Source of the DNA: Azospirillum melinis
GTDB lineage: Bacteria; Pseudomonadota; Alphaproteobacteria; Azospirillales; Azospirillaceae
Reading direction: 5' to 3'
Length of the DNA: 64,000 bases
NCBI RefSeq assembly: GCF_013340935.1
Contig: NZ_WHOS01000022.1
Location: 1 to 64,000 of the forward strand
Part shown: positions 18,091 to 26,129 of the stretch, in pieces
How positions within the stretch are numbered: position 1 is the stretch's first letter
Layout of the letters: the number at the start of each line of letters is the position of its first letter
Position numbers and translations under genes: made by a program
Notes under the pieces: model-generated
Databases searched by the model: none
What the model was told of the DNA's origin: nothing
The model's input: the letters and a program-made list of their open reading frames with translations, nothing else

Positions 18091-18447
18091 CCGATATGTC
18101 CGTCGAAGACCCCCGACCGGTATCCCGCCCCTGGCGGTCCGGTCACGACAAGGTCACATCACCCGACCGTTTGTGCCGGTGGTTACCCCGAGTCGTCAAT
18201 CCCCAACCTGCACTTTCGGATAGGTCGCGTCCGCTTGTCACGGGCGTGGGCGCGGCAGGACGGTTCGGGGGCCGAGCGGAGCTGCCGCGCGGCGGCAGGA
18301 CGTGACAGAACGCGGCAAACGCGGTATCGACAGCCCATACGTGAAGGACCGTCCGCAATTTGCATCCCGTCCCCGACCCGCAAGGGGGGAACATGCGGGC
18401 GGCCGGTCCTGTTCGCCGCCATGTGACACCCCAAGGGACCAGACGCC
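18091..18447. other. Intergenic, no gene recognised
   Basis: 357 nt between the divergent mltA and RsmB-like genes. Short open frames exist but show no family resemblance and no good ribosome sites. Promoters for both genes must lie here; none stands out. Confidence 0.4.
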
Positions 18448-19848
18448 ATGACACCCGCCGCCCGCCTCCAGGCGGTCATCGATCTGCTGACCGAGATCGA
18501 CGAGACCCCTCGCCCCGCCGACGCGGTGATGAGCGCCTATTTCCGCAACCGCCGCTACATCGGCTCGAAGGACCGCACCGCCATCGCCCAGATGGCCTAC
18601 GCGATCCTGCGCCGCCATGCCCGGCTCGGCTGGTGGATCGAGCGCGGCGGCTATGAGCGCGCCACCCCGCGCGCCCGCGTCCTGGCCTATCTGCTGCTCG
18701 AAGAGAACCGCAACGCCGGCGTGGTGCTGGAGATGTTCAGCGGCGGCAAGTTCGCCCCGGCCCGCCTGACCGACGACGAGCTGGCGATGGTCGGCAAGCT
18801 GGAAAGCCATACGATGGACCATCCCGACATGCCGGAAACGGTGCGGGTGGAATGTCCGGATTGGGCGGAAGCGCCGATGCGCGCCTCGCTCGGCGACCGC
18901 TTCGGGGTCGAAATGGAGAAGCTGCTGGAGGCGGCCCCGCTCGACCTGCGCATCAACCCGCTGAAGGCCAACCAGCAGAGCGCGATCAAGGCGCTGGCCA
19001 AGGCGCAGATCACGGCGGAAACCACGCAGTGGTCGCCGCTGGGCCTGCGGGTGAAGGGCCGTCCGCCGCTCGGCAGCGTCGACGCCTTCAAGGACGGCCT
19101 GGTCGAGATCCAGGACGAGGGCTCGCAGCTGGTCGCGCTGGCCGTCGCGCCGAAGCCCGGCCATCAGGTGGTGGATTTCTGCGCCGGTGCCGGCGGCAAG
19201 ACGCTGGCCGTGGCGGCGCTGATGAAGAACAAAGGCCGCGTCGTCGCCTGCGACGTGCTGGACAAGCGCCTGAAGCGCGCCGCCGAGCGGTTCCGCCGCG
19301 CCGGCCTGCACAACATCGAGGCGCATCCGCTGACCAGCGAGCGCGATCCCTGGGTGAAGCGCCACAAGCGCAAGTTTGACCGCGTGCTCGTCGATGCGCC
19401 GTGCTCCGGCACCGGCACCTGGCGCCGCAACCCCGACGCCCGCTGGCGCCAGCTGGGTCCGGGGCTGGAGCAGCTGCTGCCGCTTCAGGCCAACATCCTC
19501 GACAGCGCGGCGCGTCTGGTGAAGCCGGGCGGGCGGCTGATCTACGCCACCTGCTCCATGCTGCATGACGAGAACGAGGCGCAGGTCGAGGCCTTCCTGC
19601 AGACCCATCACGACTTCATCGTGAAGCCGGTCGCCGAGGTCTGGGCGGAGGAGGAGGCCGGCGCGCCGCCGCCGGTCGACGGTCCGTACCTGCGCCTGAC
19701 GCCTGCCCGCCACGACACCGACGGCTTCTTCGCCGCCGTGCTGGAACGCCGCGCCGAGGAGACGGTGTCGGAGGAGAGCGTTTCCGACGTCGGCATCGAG
19801 CAGGGTGAGGTCGATCCCGTCGAGCTGGCCAAGGCGATCGATGCGTGA
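18448..19848 (+). CDS. RsmB/NOL1/NOP2/Sun-family RNA cytosine-C5 methyltransferase
   Basis: A 466-aa SAM-dependent enzyme. It has an N-terminal NusB-like helical domain (DAVMSAYFRNRRYIGSKDRTAI), then the methyltransferase domain with motif I DFCAGAGGKTLA, motif IV DAPCSGTGTWRRNPDARWR and motif VI YATCSMLHDENE; the two Cys are the catalytic and release cysteines of RNA m5C methyltransferases. It would act on 16S rRNA. The C-terminal tail (EETVSEESVSDVGIEQGE) is acidic and not conserved in the family. Confidence 0.9.
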   Translation: MTPAARLQAVIDLLTEIDETPRPADAVMSAYFRNRRYIGSKDRTAIAQMAYAILRRHARLGWWIERGGYERATPRARVLAYLLLEENRNAGVVLEMFSGGKFAPARLTDDELAMVGKLESHTMDHPDMPETVRVECPDWAEAPMRASLGDRFGVEMEKLLEAAPLDLRINPLKANQQSAIKALAKAQITAETTQWSPLGLRVKGRPPLGSVDAFKDGLVEIQDEGSQLVALAVAPKPGHQVVDFCAGAGGKTLAVAALMKNKGRVVACDVLDKRLKRAAERFRRAGLHNIEAHPLTSERDPWVKRHKRKFDRVLVDAPCSGTGTWRRNPDARWRQLGPGLEQLLPLQANILDSAARLVKPGGRLIYATCSMLHDENEAQVEAFLQTHHDFIVKPVAEVWAEEEAGAPPPVDGPYLRLTPARHDTDGFFAAVLERRAEETVSEESVSDVGIEQGEVDPVELAKAIDA

Positions 19849-19882
19849 GCGAGGGGGAGGGGGCGTCTCCCTCTCCCCACCC

Positions 19883-19912
19883 TTGACAGCCGGGGTGGCG
19901 CGCTCCTTATCG
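19883..19912 (+). promoter_or_regulatory. Probable sigma-70 promoter of pepA
   Basis: Perfect -35 TTGACA at 19883-19888, 18-nt spacer, -10-like TTATCG at 19907-19912, 66 nt before the pepA start. A GC-rich inverted repeat just before it may end the upstream transcript. Confidence 0.5.
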
Positions 19913-19977
19913 GTGGGGTAGGCTTTCCGCCGTCGAGACCATCCGGGCGCGTTCGCCCAACCCCTCAAGAGGACCAG

Positions 19978-21486
19978 ATGAAGTTCTCCTTCGCCAAGCT
20001 GTCCCTGCCGGCCTCCGGCGTGCTCGCCGTGACCGTCGCCGCCGACCGCAGCCTCGGCCTGATCGGGCGCGAGCTGGATCAGAAGACCGGCGGGGCGCTG
20101 GCCCGCGCCATGGCCGCCGCCCGCTTCAACGGCAAGAAGGACGAGACGCTGACGCTGCTCGCCCCGGCCGGGACCGAGCTTGACCGCATCCTGCTGGTCG
20201 GCATCGGCAAGGGCGCCGACCTGACCGATCTGGTTCTCCAGTCCGCCGGCGGCGCCATCGCCGTGCAGCTGGACAAGGCCGCCGACGAGGCGGCGCTGCT
20301 GGTCGAACTGCCGGAGGGGACCGCCCTGTCGCCGGCCGCCGCCGCGGCCGAGATCGCCTTCGGCGCGCAGCTGCGCTCCTACAAGTTCGACAAGTACCGC
20401 ACCAACGACCGGAAGTCCGACAAGAAGGAGCCGAAGCCCAGCCTGCGCAAGCTGACGCTGCTGGTCGAGGATGACGGCGCGGCCAAGTCGGCCTTCAAGA
20501 AGCTGGACACGCTGGCCGACGCCATCCGCTTCACCCGCGATCTGGTGTCGGAGCCGGCCAACGTCATCTATCCGGAAAGCCTTGCCGAGAAGACGAAGGA
20601 GCTGGAGCAGTTCGGCGTCGAGGTCGAGATCCTCGACCAGAAGAAGCTGCGCAAGCTCGGCATGGGCGCCCTGCTGGGCGTCGCCCAGGGCAGCGCCTGC
20701 GAGCCGCGCGTCGTCGTCATGCGCTGGAACGGCAACCCGGAGGCCGACGACAAGCGTCCGGTCGCCTTCATCGGCAAGGGCGTGACCTTCGACAGCGGCG
20801 GCATCTCGATCAAGGGTGCGGCCGGCATGGAAGACATGAAGTGGGACATGGGCGGCTCCGCCACCGTGATCGGCACCATGTACGCGCTGGCCGCCCGCAA
20901 GGCGAAGGTCAATGCCGTCGGCATCGTCGGGCTGGTGGAGAACATGCCGTCCGGCACCGCGCAGCGTCCGGGCGACATCGTCACCTCGGCATCGGGCCAG
21001 ACCATCGAGGTCATCAACACCGACGCCGAAGGCCGCCTGGTGCTGGCCGACTGCCTGTGGTACGCGCAGGACGTCTACAAGCCCAAGCTGATGGTCGACC
21101 TCGCCACCCTGACCGGCGCCATCATCATGGCGCTGGGCCACGAGCATGCCGGCCTGTTCTGCAACGACGACGATCTCGCCATGAACCTGACGGCCGCCGG
21201 GCTGAAGGTGGGCCAGCCGGTGTGGCGCATGCCGATGGGCGACGCCTATGACAAGGAGATCGAGTCGCCGGCCGCCGACATGAAGAACACCGGTTCGGGC
21301 GGCGGCGCCGGCAGCATCGTCGGCGCGCAGTTCCTGAAGCGCTTCGTCAACGACACGCCGTGGGCGCACATCGACATCGCCGGCGTCGCCTGGGCGAAGA
21401 AGGACGGCGCCACGGTTCCGAAGGGGGCGTCGGCCTTCGGCGTGCGGCTGCTCGACCGCTTCGTGGCCGACTTCCACGAAGCCTGA
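19978..21486 (+). CDS. pepA: Leucyl aminopeptidase PepA (M17)
   Basis: A 502-aa cytosolic two-metal aminopeptidase. The N-terminal regulatory domain (to about 190) is followed by the catalytic domain with GKGVTFDSGGISIK, KWDMGGSATVIG, the family signature NTDAEGRLVLAD and the LATLTGAI segment. Metal and bicarbonate-site residues (K, D, R) are intact. In other bacteria PepA also binds DNA in plasmid resolution. It is followed by holC 35 nt downstream, an arrangement widely conserved in Proteobacteria. Confidence 0.95.
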   Translation: MKFSFAKLSLPASGVLAVTVAADRSLGLIGRELDQKTGGALARAMAAARFNGKKDETLTLLAPAGTELDRILLVGIGKGADLTDLVLQSAGGAIAVQLDKAADEAALLVELPEGTALSPAAAAAEIAFGAQLRSYKFDKYRTNDRKSDKKEPKPSLRKLTLLVEDDGAAKSAFKKLDTLADAIRFTRDLVSEPANVIYPESLAEKTKELEQFGVEVEILDQKKLRKLGMGALLGVAQGSACEPRVVVMRWNGNPEADDKRPVAFIGKGVTFDSGGISIKGAAGMEDMKWDMGGSATVIGTMYALAARKAKVNAVGIVGLVENMPSGTAQRPGDIVTSASGQTIEVINTDAEGRLVLADCLWYAQDVYKPKLMVDLATLTGAIIMALGHEHAGLFCNDDDLAMNLTAAGLKVGQPVWRMPMGDAYDKEIESPAADMKNTGSGGGAGSIVGAQFLKRFVNDTPWAHIDIAGVAWAKKDGATVPKGASAFGVRLLDRFVADFHEA

Positions 21487-21521
21487 CCGCGGAAGGAAAT
21501 GTCTGCGTGCGTGAAGGGGCC

Positions 21522-21971
21522 ATGACGGAAGTCCGCTTCTACCACCTGCAACGGCGCACGATGGAACAGGCGCTGCCCAAGATCCTGGAGAAGGTTCTTG
21601 AGCGGAACTGGCGTGCCGTCGTGCTGGCCGGCTCGGTCGAGCGGGTGGACATGCTGAACCAGCATCTGTGGACCTACGATCCCGGCTCCTTCCTGCCGCA
21701 CGGGGCTGCGCGCGACGGCTTCGCCGAGCGCCAGCCGGTGTGGCTGACCGACAGCGACGAGAATCCGAACAGCGCCACCGTGCTGGTCACGGTGGATGGC
21801 TGCGTCAGCGACCGGATGGATGGCTATGACCTCGTCTGCGACCTGTTCGACGGCAACGACGAGGAGGCGGTGCTGGCCGCCCGCCAGCGCTGGAAGGCCT
21901 GCAAGGCAGCCGGCCACAGCCTGACCTATTGGCAGCAGACCGACCGCGGCGGTTGGGAAAAGCGTGCCTGA
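21522..21971 (+). CDS. holC: DNA polymerase III chi subunit
   Basis: The 149-aa product matches HolC: start MTEVRFYHLQRRTMEQALPK, then WRAVVLAGSVERVDMLNQHLWTY, FLPHGAARDG and QPVWLTDSDENPN. Chi joins the clamp loader to SSB at the fork. It is preceded by AAGGGG and sits right after pepA, with which it is probably co-transcribed. Confidence 0.92.
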   Translation: MTEVRFYHLQRRTMEQALPKILEKVLERNWRAVVLAGSVERVDMLNQHLWTYDPGSFLPHGAARDGFAERQPVWLTDSDENPNSATVLVTVDGCVSDRMDGYDLVCDLFDGNDEEAVLAARQRWKACKAAGHSLTYWQQTDRGGWEKRA

Positions 21972-22070
21972 GCGGCTGCCTTTGACGGTGTCCGTTCATT
22001 TCCATTGCATTCGATCCGTTCAGAGGCAAAATTGATTGCCTATGCGGACGGTTCAAAGGTGCATGCTCCG

Positions 22071-23282
22071 ATGAACAGGAGCCAGATCGACCCGGCGCTC
22101 GCCCAGCAGGTCAAGGACGCGAGCATCCTGATCGTGGACGACAACCCGTCCAACGTCGAACTCCTGCGGGAAATCCTCAGCCATGACGGGTACAGCCGGG
22201 TCCGCGGCGAGACCGATCCGCGCAAGGTGCCTGATCTCTGTGCGGCCGAGCCGTTCGACCTGCTGCTGATCGACATCCGCATGCCGCACATGAGCGGCTT
22301 CGACCTGATGGAGCGGCTGAAGCCGGTCTTCGGCGACGATTACGTGCCGATCCTGGTGCTGACCGCCCAGACCGATCAGGAAACCCGGCGCAAGTCGCTG
22401 GAACTGGGTGCCAACGATTTCCTGACCAAACCATTCATCGCCTGGGAACTGCTGCACCGTGTCCGCAACATGGTGGAGATCCGCAAGCTCTACCGCCGCG
22501 CCGCCGAACAGAACCGCGAGCTTGAACACCGGGTGTCGGAACGCACCGCGGAGCTGTCGGACGCGCTGGAGGCGGCGCGCAAGGCCGACCGCGCCAAGCT
22601 GGACTTCCTGGCGGTGATGAGCCACGAGTTGCGCACCCCACTCAACTCCATCATCGGCTTCGCCGACGTGCTGGCGGCCGAGGGGATGGGCAAGCTGGGC
22701 CATCCCGATTATTTGGAATATGTGAAGCTGATCGAGGAAAGCGGCCGGTCGCTGCTGACCATGGTCAACAACATTCTCGACTATACGCGCGGCTCCACCG
22801 GCTCCATCGAGATCCAGGAAAGCGACGTCAACATCCCGCAACTGCTGGCCGGCTGCGCCGACATGCTGGCGCCGAAGGCTGTGGGCAAGCAGCTGTCGCT
22901 CACCGTTCAGCCCTGTCCGCCCTTCCGCATGCGCATCGACCGCCGGCGGCTGCGCGAGATGGTGCTGAACCTGCTCGACAATGCGGTGAAGTTCACCCAG
23001 TCCGGCGGCCATGTAGGGGTGGCGGTGGAGGATCGCGGCGAGTTCGTCGGGCTGACAGTGCGCGACGACGGGCCGGGCATCCCGACCGAACTGATGGGCC
23101 GCATCTTCAACCCCTTCACCCAGGCCGAACGCTCGCTGGTGCGCCAGCATGAGGGGGTCGGTCTGGGCCTGCCCATCGTGCGGCGCTTCGCCGAACTGCA
23201 TGGCGGCGGGGTGGAACTGGACAGCGTGTCGGGCCGCGGAACGGCGGTGACAATCCTGCTGCCGAAGGACCGGCTGCTCTAA
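22071..23282 (+). CDS. Hybrid receiver-histidine kinase
   Basis: A 403-aa soluble two-component protein in the order receiver then kinase. The receiver has D23-D24 and acceptor D68 (LLIDIR); a coiled linker (residues 140-175) leads to the dimerisation domain with H185 (MSHELRTPLN) and an HATPase domain with the N box (NLLDNAVKFTQ), DDGPGIP and GVGLGLPIV. There is no membrane segment or input domain other than the receiver, so it must be switched on by another kinase. Target unknown; no cognate output gene is beside it. Confidence 0.9.
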   Translation: MNRSQIDPALAQQVKDASILIVDDNPSNVELLREILSHDGYSRVRGETDPRKVPDLCAAEPFDLLLIDIRMPHMSGFDLMERLKPVFGDDYVPILVLTAQTDQETRRKSLELGANDFLTKPFIAWELLHRVRNMVEIRKLYRRAAEQNRELEHRVSERTAELSDALEAARKADRAKLDFLAVMSHELRTPLNSIIGFADVLAAEGMGKLGHPDYLEYVKLIEESGRSLLTMVNNILDYTRGSTGSIEIQESDVNIPQLLAGCADMLAPKAVGKQLSLTVQPCPPFRMRIDRRRLREMVLNLLDNAVKFTQSGGHVGVAVEDRGEFVGLTVRDDGPGIPTELMGRIFNPFTQAERSLVRQHEGVGLGLPIVRRFAELHGGGVELDSVSGRGTAVTILLPKDRLL

Positions 23283-23287
23283 TGCGA

Positions 23288-23315
23288 GGGGAGGGCGCCG
23301 GACGCCTCCCTCCCC
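23288..23315. terminator. GC-rich imperfect hairpin between convergent genes
   Basis: GGGGAGGGCG (23288-23297) faces CGCCTCCCTCCCC (23303-23315) across a short loop, with a 3-nt bulge. It lies between the convergent kinase and amidotransferase genes. No T-run. Confidence 0.35.
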
Positions 23316-23327
23316 GATCCCGCCTGC

Positions 23328-24095
23328 TCAATGAAAGGTGAACATCTCCGGCGCGGCGCCGACGCGCGCCACCAGCCCGCCGCTGGGCGGCACCGGACGC
23401 CACTGGTCGCGCTGGGAATCGACCGGTTCCGACACAACGACCAGGCCATTCTCGCCGCGGCGCCAATAGAGGCTCGGGGGCTTGTCGTCGGAGGCCCAGC
23501 GCACCGCCCAAACCCGGTCGCCGTCGGTCCAGGTGGCGGTGAAGCGCAGCGGAGAGGTGATGTCCAGCGCCCGCATCTCGTCGCGGATGGCGTGCAGCAC
23601 GCGCTGGAAGGCGCCGACCGAATCGCGCTCCAACCCCTGGCCGAGGGCGGCGAGGAAGATCGCCTCGCTGTCGGTGGTGCCGGTGCGGGTGCTGTACAGC
23701 TCGTCCGGGATCATCGCCTCCACCCGGCGGCGCAGGCGCGGCCAGTCGCCGACCTGCCCGTTGTGCATGAAGAGGAAGCGCCCGGCCTTGAAGGGGTGGC
23801 AGTTGGCCCGGCTGACCGCGGTGCCGGTCGCCGCCCGCACATGGGCGAAGAACAGATGGGAGCGGACATGGCTGCAGATCGATTGCAGATTCTCGTCCGA
23901 CCAGGCCGGGCGGATCTCGCAATAGCGGCCGGGCTCGGTCCGCTCGCTGTACCAGCCGACGCCGAAACCGTCGCCGTTGGTCTCGGTCTTCGCCTCCGCG
24001 GCGTGCATCGACTGTTCGATCAGGGAGTGACAGGGCGTGCAGACCAGCGTTTCCAGGAACACAGGCTCGCCGCAATAGGCAAGAAACCGACACAT
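23328..24095 (-). CDS. Class II glutamine amidotransferase (YafJ/EgtC-like)
   Basis: A 255-aa Ntn-hydrolase. ATG 24095 puts the catalytic Cys at residue 2 (MCRFLAYCGEP), so Met removal exposes it; an earlier in-frame codon at 24110 would bury it. Conserved sites NGDGFGVGWY, FFAHVRAATGT, NCHPFKAGRFLFMHNG and TTDSEAIF match the single-domain YafJ/EgtC group, which hydrolyses gamma-glutamyl compounds. No ergothioneine genes are nearby, so EgtC function is not supported; a general gamma-glutamyl hydrolase is more cautious. Confidence 0.88.
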   Translation of the reverse strand: MCRFLAYCGEPVFLETLVCTPCHSLIEQSMHAAEAKTETNGDGFGVGWYSERTEPGRYCEIRPAWSDENLQSICSHVRSHLFFAHVRAATGTAVSRANCHPFKAGRFLFMHNGQVGDWPRLRRRVEAMIPDELYSTRTGTTDSEAIFLAALGQGLERDSVGAFQRVLHAIRDEMRALDITSPLRFTATWTDGDRVWAVRWASDDKPPSLYWRRGENGLVVVSEPVDSQRDQWRPVPPSGGLVARVGAAPEMFTFH

Positions 24096-24243
24096 CGACC
24101 GACGCACCATGGCAGCCGCGACAAGGACTGCGTCAATTTGACCCGATGCGCCGTGTGAAACAAGATCCGCCGGTCACGGAACCGTCATGCGCCCCGGCAG
24201 GTGTTGCATTTCCGCCGTTCGGACAGGGTCTGCCCCGTTTTTG

Positions 24244-25308
24244 TCACCAGACGAGTTTGGGCAGGGCGGCGACGCGCAGCGGTCCGACGAACAGGGATCG
24301 GTCCTGTACGGTGACCGGGGCGGTGACCACCGGCTCGCCGTTCGGGCCGGTCGGACGGGCCAGCATGGTCAGGACGGTCCTGGCGATGGCCGCCTCGTTC
24401 GGGCGCATCATCGGCTTCACCGCATCGAGAACCGCGGGGGCGCCGCGGATTTCCGCGGTTAGCGCCGCCTGAGGCTGCAACTGGGCGTCCAGCGCCAGCG
24501 TGCCCGACAGCACCGCCCCCAGCGGCCCCCAGTCCAGCGCCAGCCGGTCGACCTCGACCGTGCCGCCGTCGCGGCTCCAGGCCGACAGGCTGGCCGGCTC
24601 CGGCCGCGGTGGGGTTCCCATGACGCGCAGGGTCAGCTCGGTCCGCTTCACCTCGCGGCCCAGGTTCGGCGGCATGCCGTCGGGCAGGGTCAGCCCGTCG
24701 GCGGTCAGCGTCAGGGTCAGGCCGGCGGTCCCGCGTTCGGCCGGCGGCTGCTCCGGCTGGGCGGCGCCGATGTCCAGCGCGGCGACCGGTACCGTCTGGC
24801 CCGCGACCTGTGCGGTCAGGCCGGTGAAGCGCAGGGCGAGCCGTTCCAGCGTGCCCGACATCCGCATGGTCAGGTCGCCGCTTCCGCCATTCGGAGCCAG
24901 GATGTCGACCGGTGGCTGGCCGGGCTGGACGACGGACAGGCGATGTTCGCCGGGAAAGGTGAGCGCGATGCGGGTGGGGTTCCAGGGGGCGGCCTCCGCC
25001 ACCAGACGCGCGCCCTGCCACTCGGCGCCGCGCGTGGCCAGATGAGGCTTGTCCAGTTCCGCCCGCAGGGTGAGGGGGAAGCCATGGATGGTCAGTCCGC
25101 CATGCTCCACCACCGCGCCGTTGGCGCGCTGGTCGGCGACCCAGTTCTCCAGCCCGTCGCGCACGGTGCGGGCCGCCTGCCACCACCACAGCGAATAGGC
25201 CACGGCCGGCAGCAGCACCATCATCAGCGCGAGGATGGTCGCGATCCGGCGGCCGGTCAGCAGGCGGCGTGGCGTGGGAGAAAGGGCGTTGGGTTGCATC
25301 GGTGGCAT
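24244..25308 (-). CDS. DUF2125 domain protein, probably periplasmic
   Basis: A 354-aa protein of the alphaproteobacterial DUF2125 family. A signal anchor (residues 20-42, ILALMMVLLPAVAYSLWWW) is followed by the typical VRDGLENWVADQRANG and IHGFPLTLRAELDKP motif. The rest is a beta-rich repeated fold (LTMRMSGTLERLALRFTGL and similar). Function unknown; related architecture is AsmA-like lipid-transport proteins. Starts at 25308 and 25299 are both possible. Confidence 0.83.
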   Translation of the reverse strand: MPPMQPNALSPTPRRLLTGRRIATILALMMVLLPAVAYSLWWWQAARTVRDGLENWVADQRANGAVVEHGGLTIHGFPLTLRAELDKPHLATRGAEWQGARLVAEAAPWNPTRIALTFPGEHRLSVVQPGQPPVDILAPNGGSGDLTMRMSGTLERLALRFTGLTAQVAGQTVPVAALDIGAAQPEQPPAERGTAGLTLTLTADGLTLPDGMPPNLGREVKRTELTLRVMGTPPRPEPASLSAWSRDGGTVEVDRLALDWGPLGAVLSGTLALDAQLQPQAALTAEIRGAPAVLDAVKPMMRPNEAAIARTVLTMLARPTGPNGEPVVTAPVTVQDRSLFVGPLRVAALPKLVW

Positions 25309-25429
25309 GTCCGTTCCATCTCCGTACCGTTATAGCGACCCGGGAACCTGCATGCTAGGCTCGGTGGCTGCCGGTTCGGTTTCGTTTTTCCTGCGAATTT
25401 TCCCCAGCGATCTTCCTCAGCGACCCTCA

Positions 25430-26035
25430 ATGGCCCCCGACTCATCGCTTCCGCATCCCGCCTGGACACACGACATCGCCGTCGAGCCCGGCGCCGACCT
25501 GTGGGTCTTCGGTTATGGCTCGCTGATGTGGAACCCCGGTTTCCCCTTTGTGGAGCGGCACGCGGCGACCCTGCCGGGATACCATCGCAGCTTCTGCGTC
25601 GCCTCCCACCGCTACCGCGGGACGCCGGAACGGCCGGGGCTGGTGCTGGGGCTGGACCGCGGCGGATCCTGCCGCGGCATCGTCTTCCGGGTGGCGGCGG
25701 CCGATGTGCCGGCTACGCTCGATTACCTGTGGGAGCGGGAGATGGACAACCGCGTCTATCTGCCGAGGATGCTGCGTGTGCGCCTGCGCGATGGCGGGGC
25801 TGTTGAAGGGGGGAAGTCGGTCAGTGCCTGCTGCTTCATCGTCGACCGCAGCCATCCGCAATATTGCCGCGGTCTGGACGAGGCGTCGGTCGTCTGCCGC
25901 ATCGCCGACTGCTGCGGCCAGCGCGGCCCCAACATCGACTACCTCGCCAACACGGTCGAGCATTTGAAGGAGCTTGGCATCTGCGACGCCCGGCTGTCGA
26001 AGCTGTATGACCGGGTGCGTGGCGTTCCGGGGTGA
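25430..26035 (+). CDS. chaC: Gamma-glutamylcyclotransferase, ChaC family
   Basis: The 201-aa product has the ChaC hallmark WVFGYGSLMWNPGF near residue 24, GYHRSFCVAS, and the catalytic Glu in DYLWEREM. ChaC proteins degrade glutathione to 5-oxoproline and Cys-Gly. A hydrolase of glutathione beside a class II amidotransferase may or may not be meaningful. ATG 25430 follows a 120-nt gap shared with the divergent DUF2125 gene. No strong ribosome site. Confidence 0.9.
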   Translation: MAPDSSLPHPAWTHDIAVEPGADLWVFGYGSLMWNPGFPFVERHAATLPGYHRSFCVASHRYRGTPERPGLVLGLDRGGSCRGIVFRVAAADVPATLDYLWEREMDNRVYLPRMLRVRLRDGGAVEGGKSVSACCFIVDRSHPQYCRGLDEASVVCRIADCCGQRGPNIDYLANTVEHLKELGICDARLSKLYDRVRGVPG

Positions 26036-26129
26036 TCCGGCGGTCGTTCAGGAAGGCGGACGGCATTTTCAACAACATTTGGGCGGTGTGACGCCGCGCT
26101 GGCGCTCCGTTGTCGGGGCGAGCATCTTC

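Noticed and set aside
18096..18305. 69-aa plus-strand frame in the mltA to RsmB-like gap
   Set aside because: No ribosome site or family resemblance; typical GC-rich chance frame.
18238..21477. 1079-aa open frame on the minus strand
   Set aside because: It runs antisense through the RsmB-like and pepA genes, which have clear family motifs; the frame is a GC-bias shadow with no domain.
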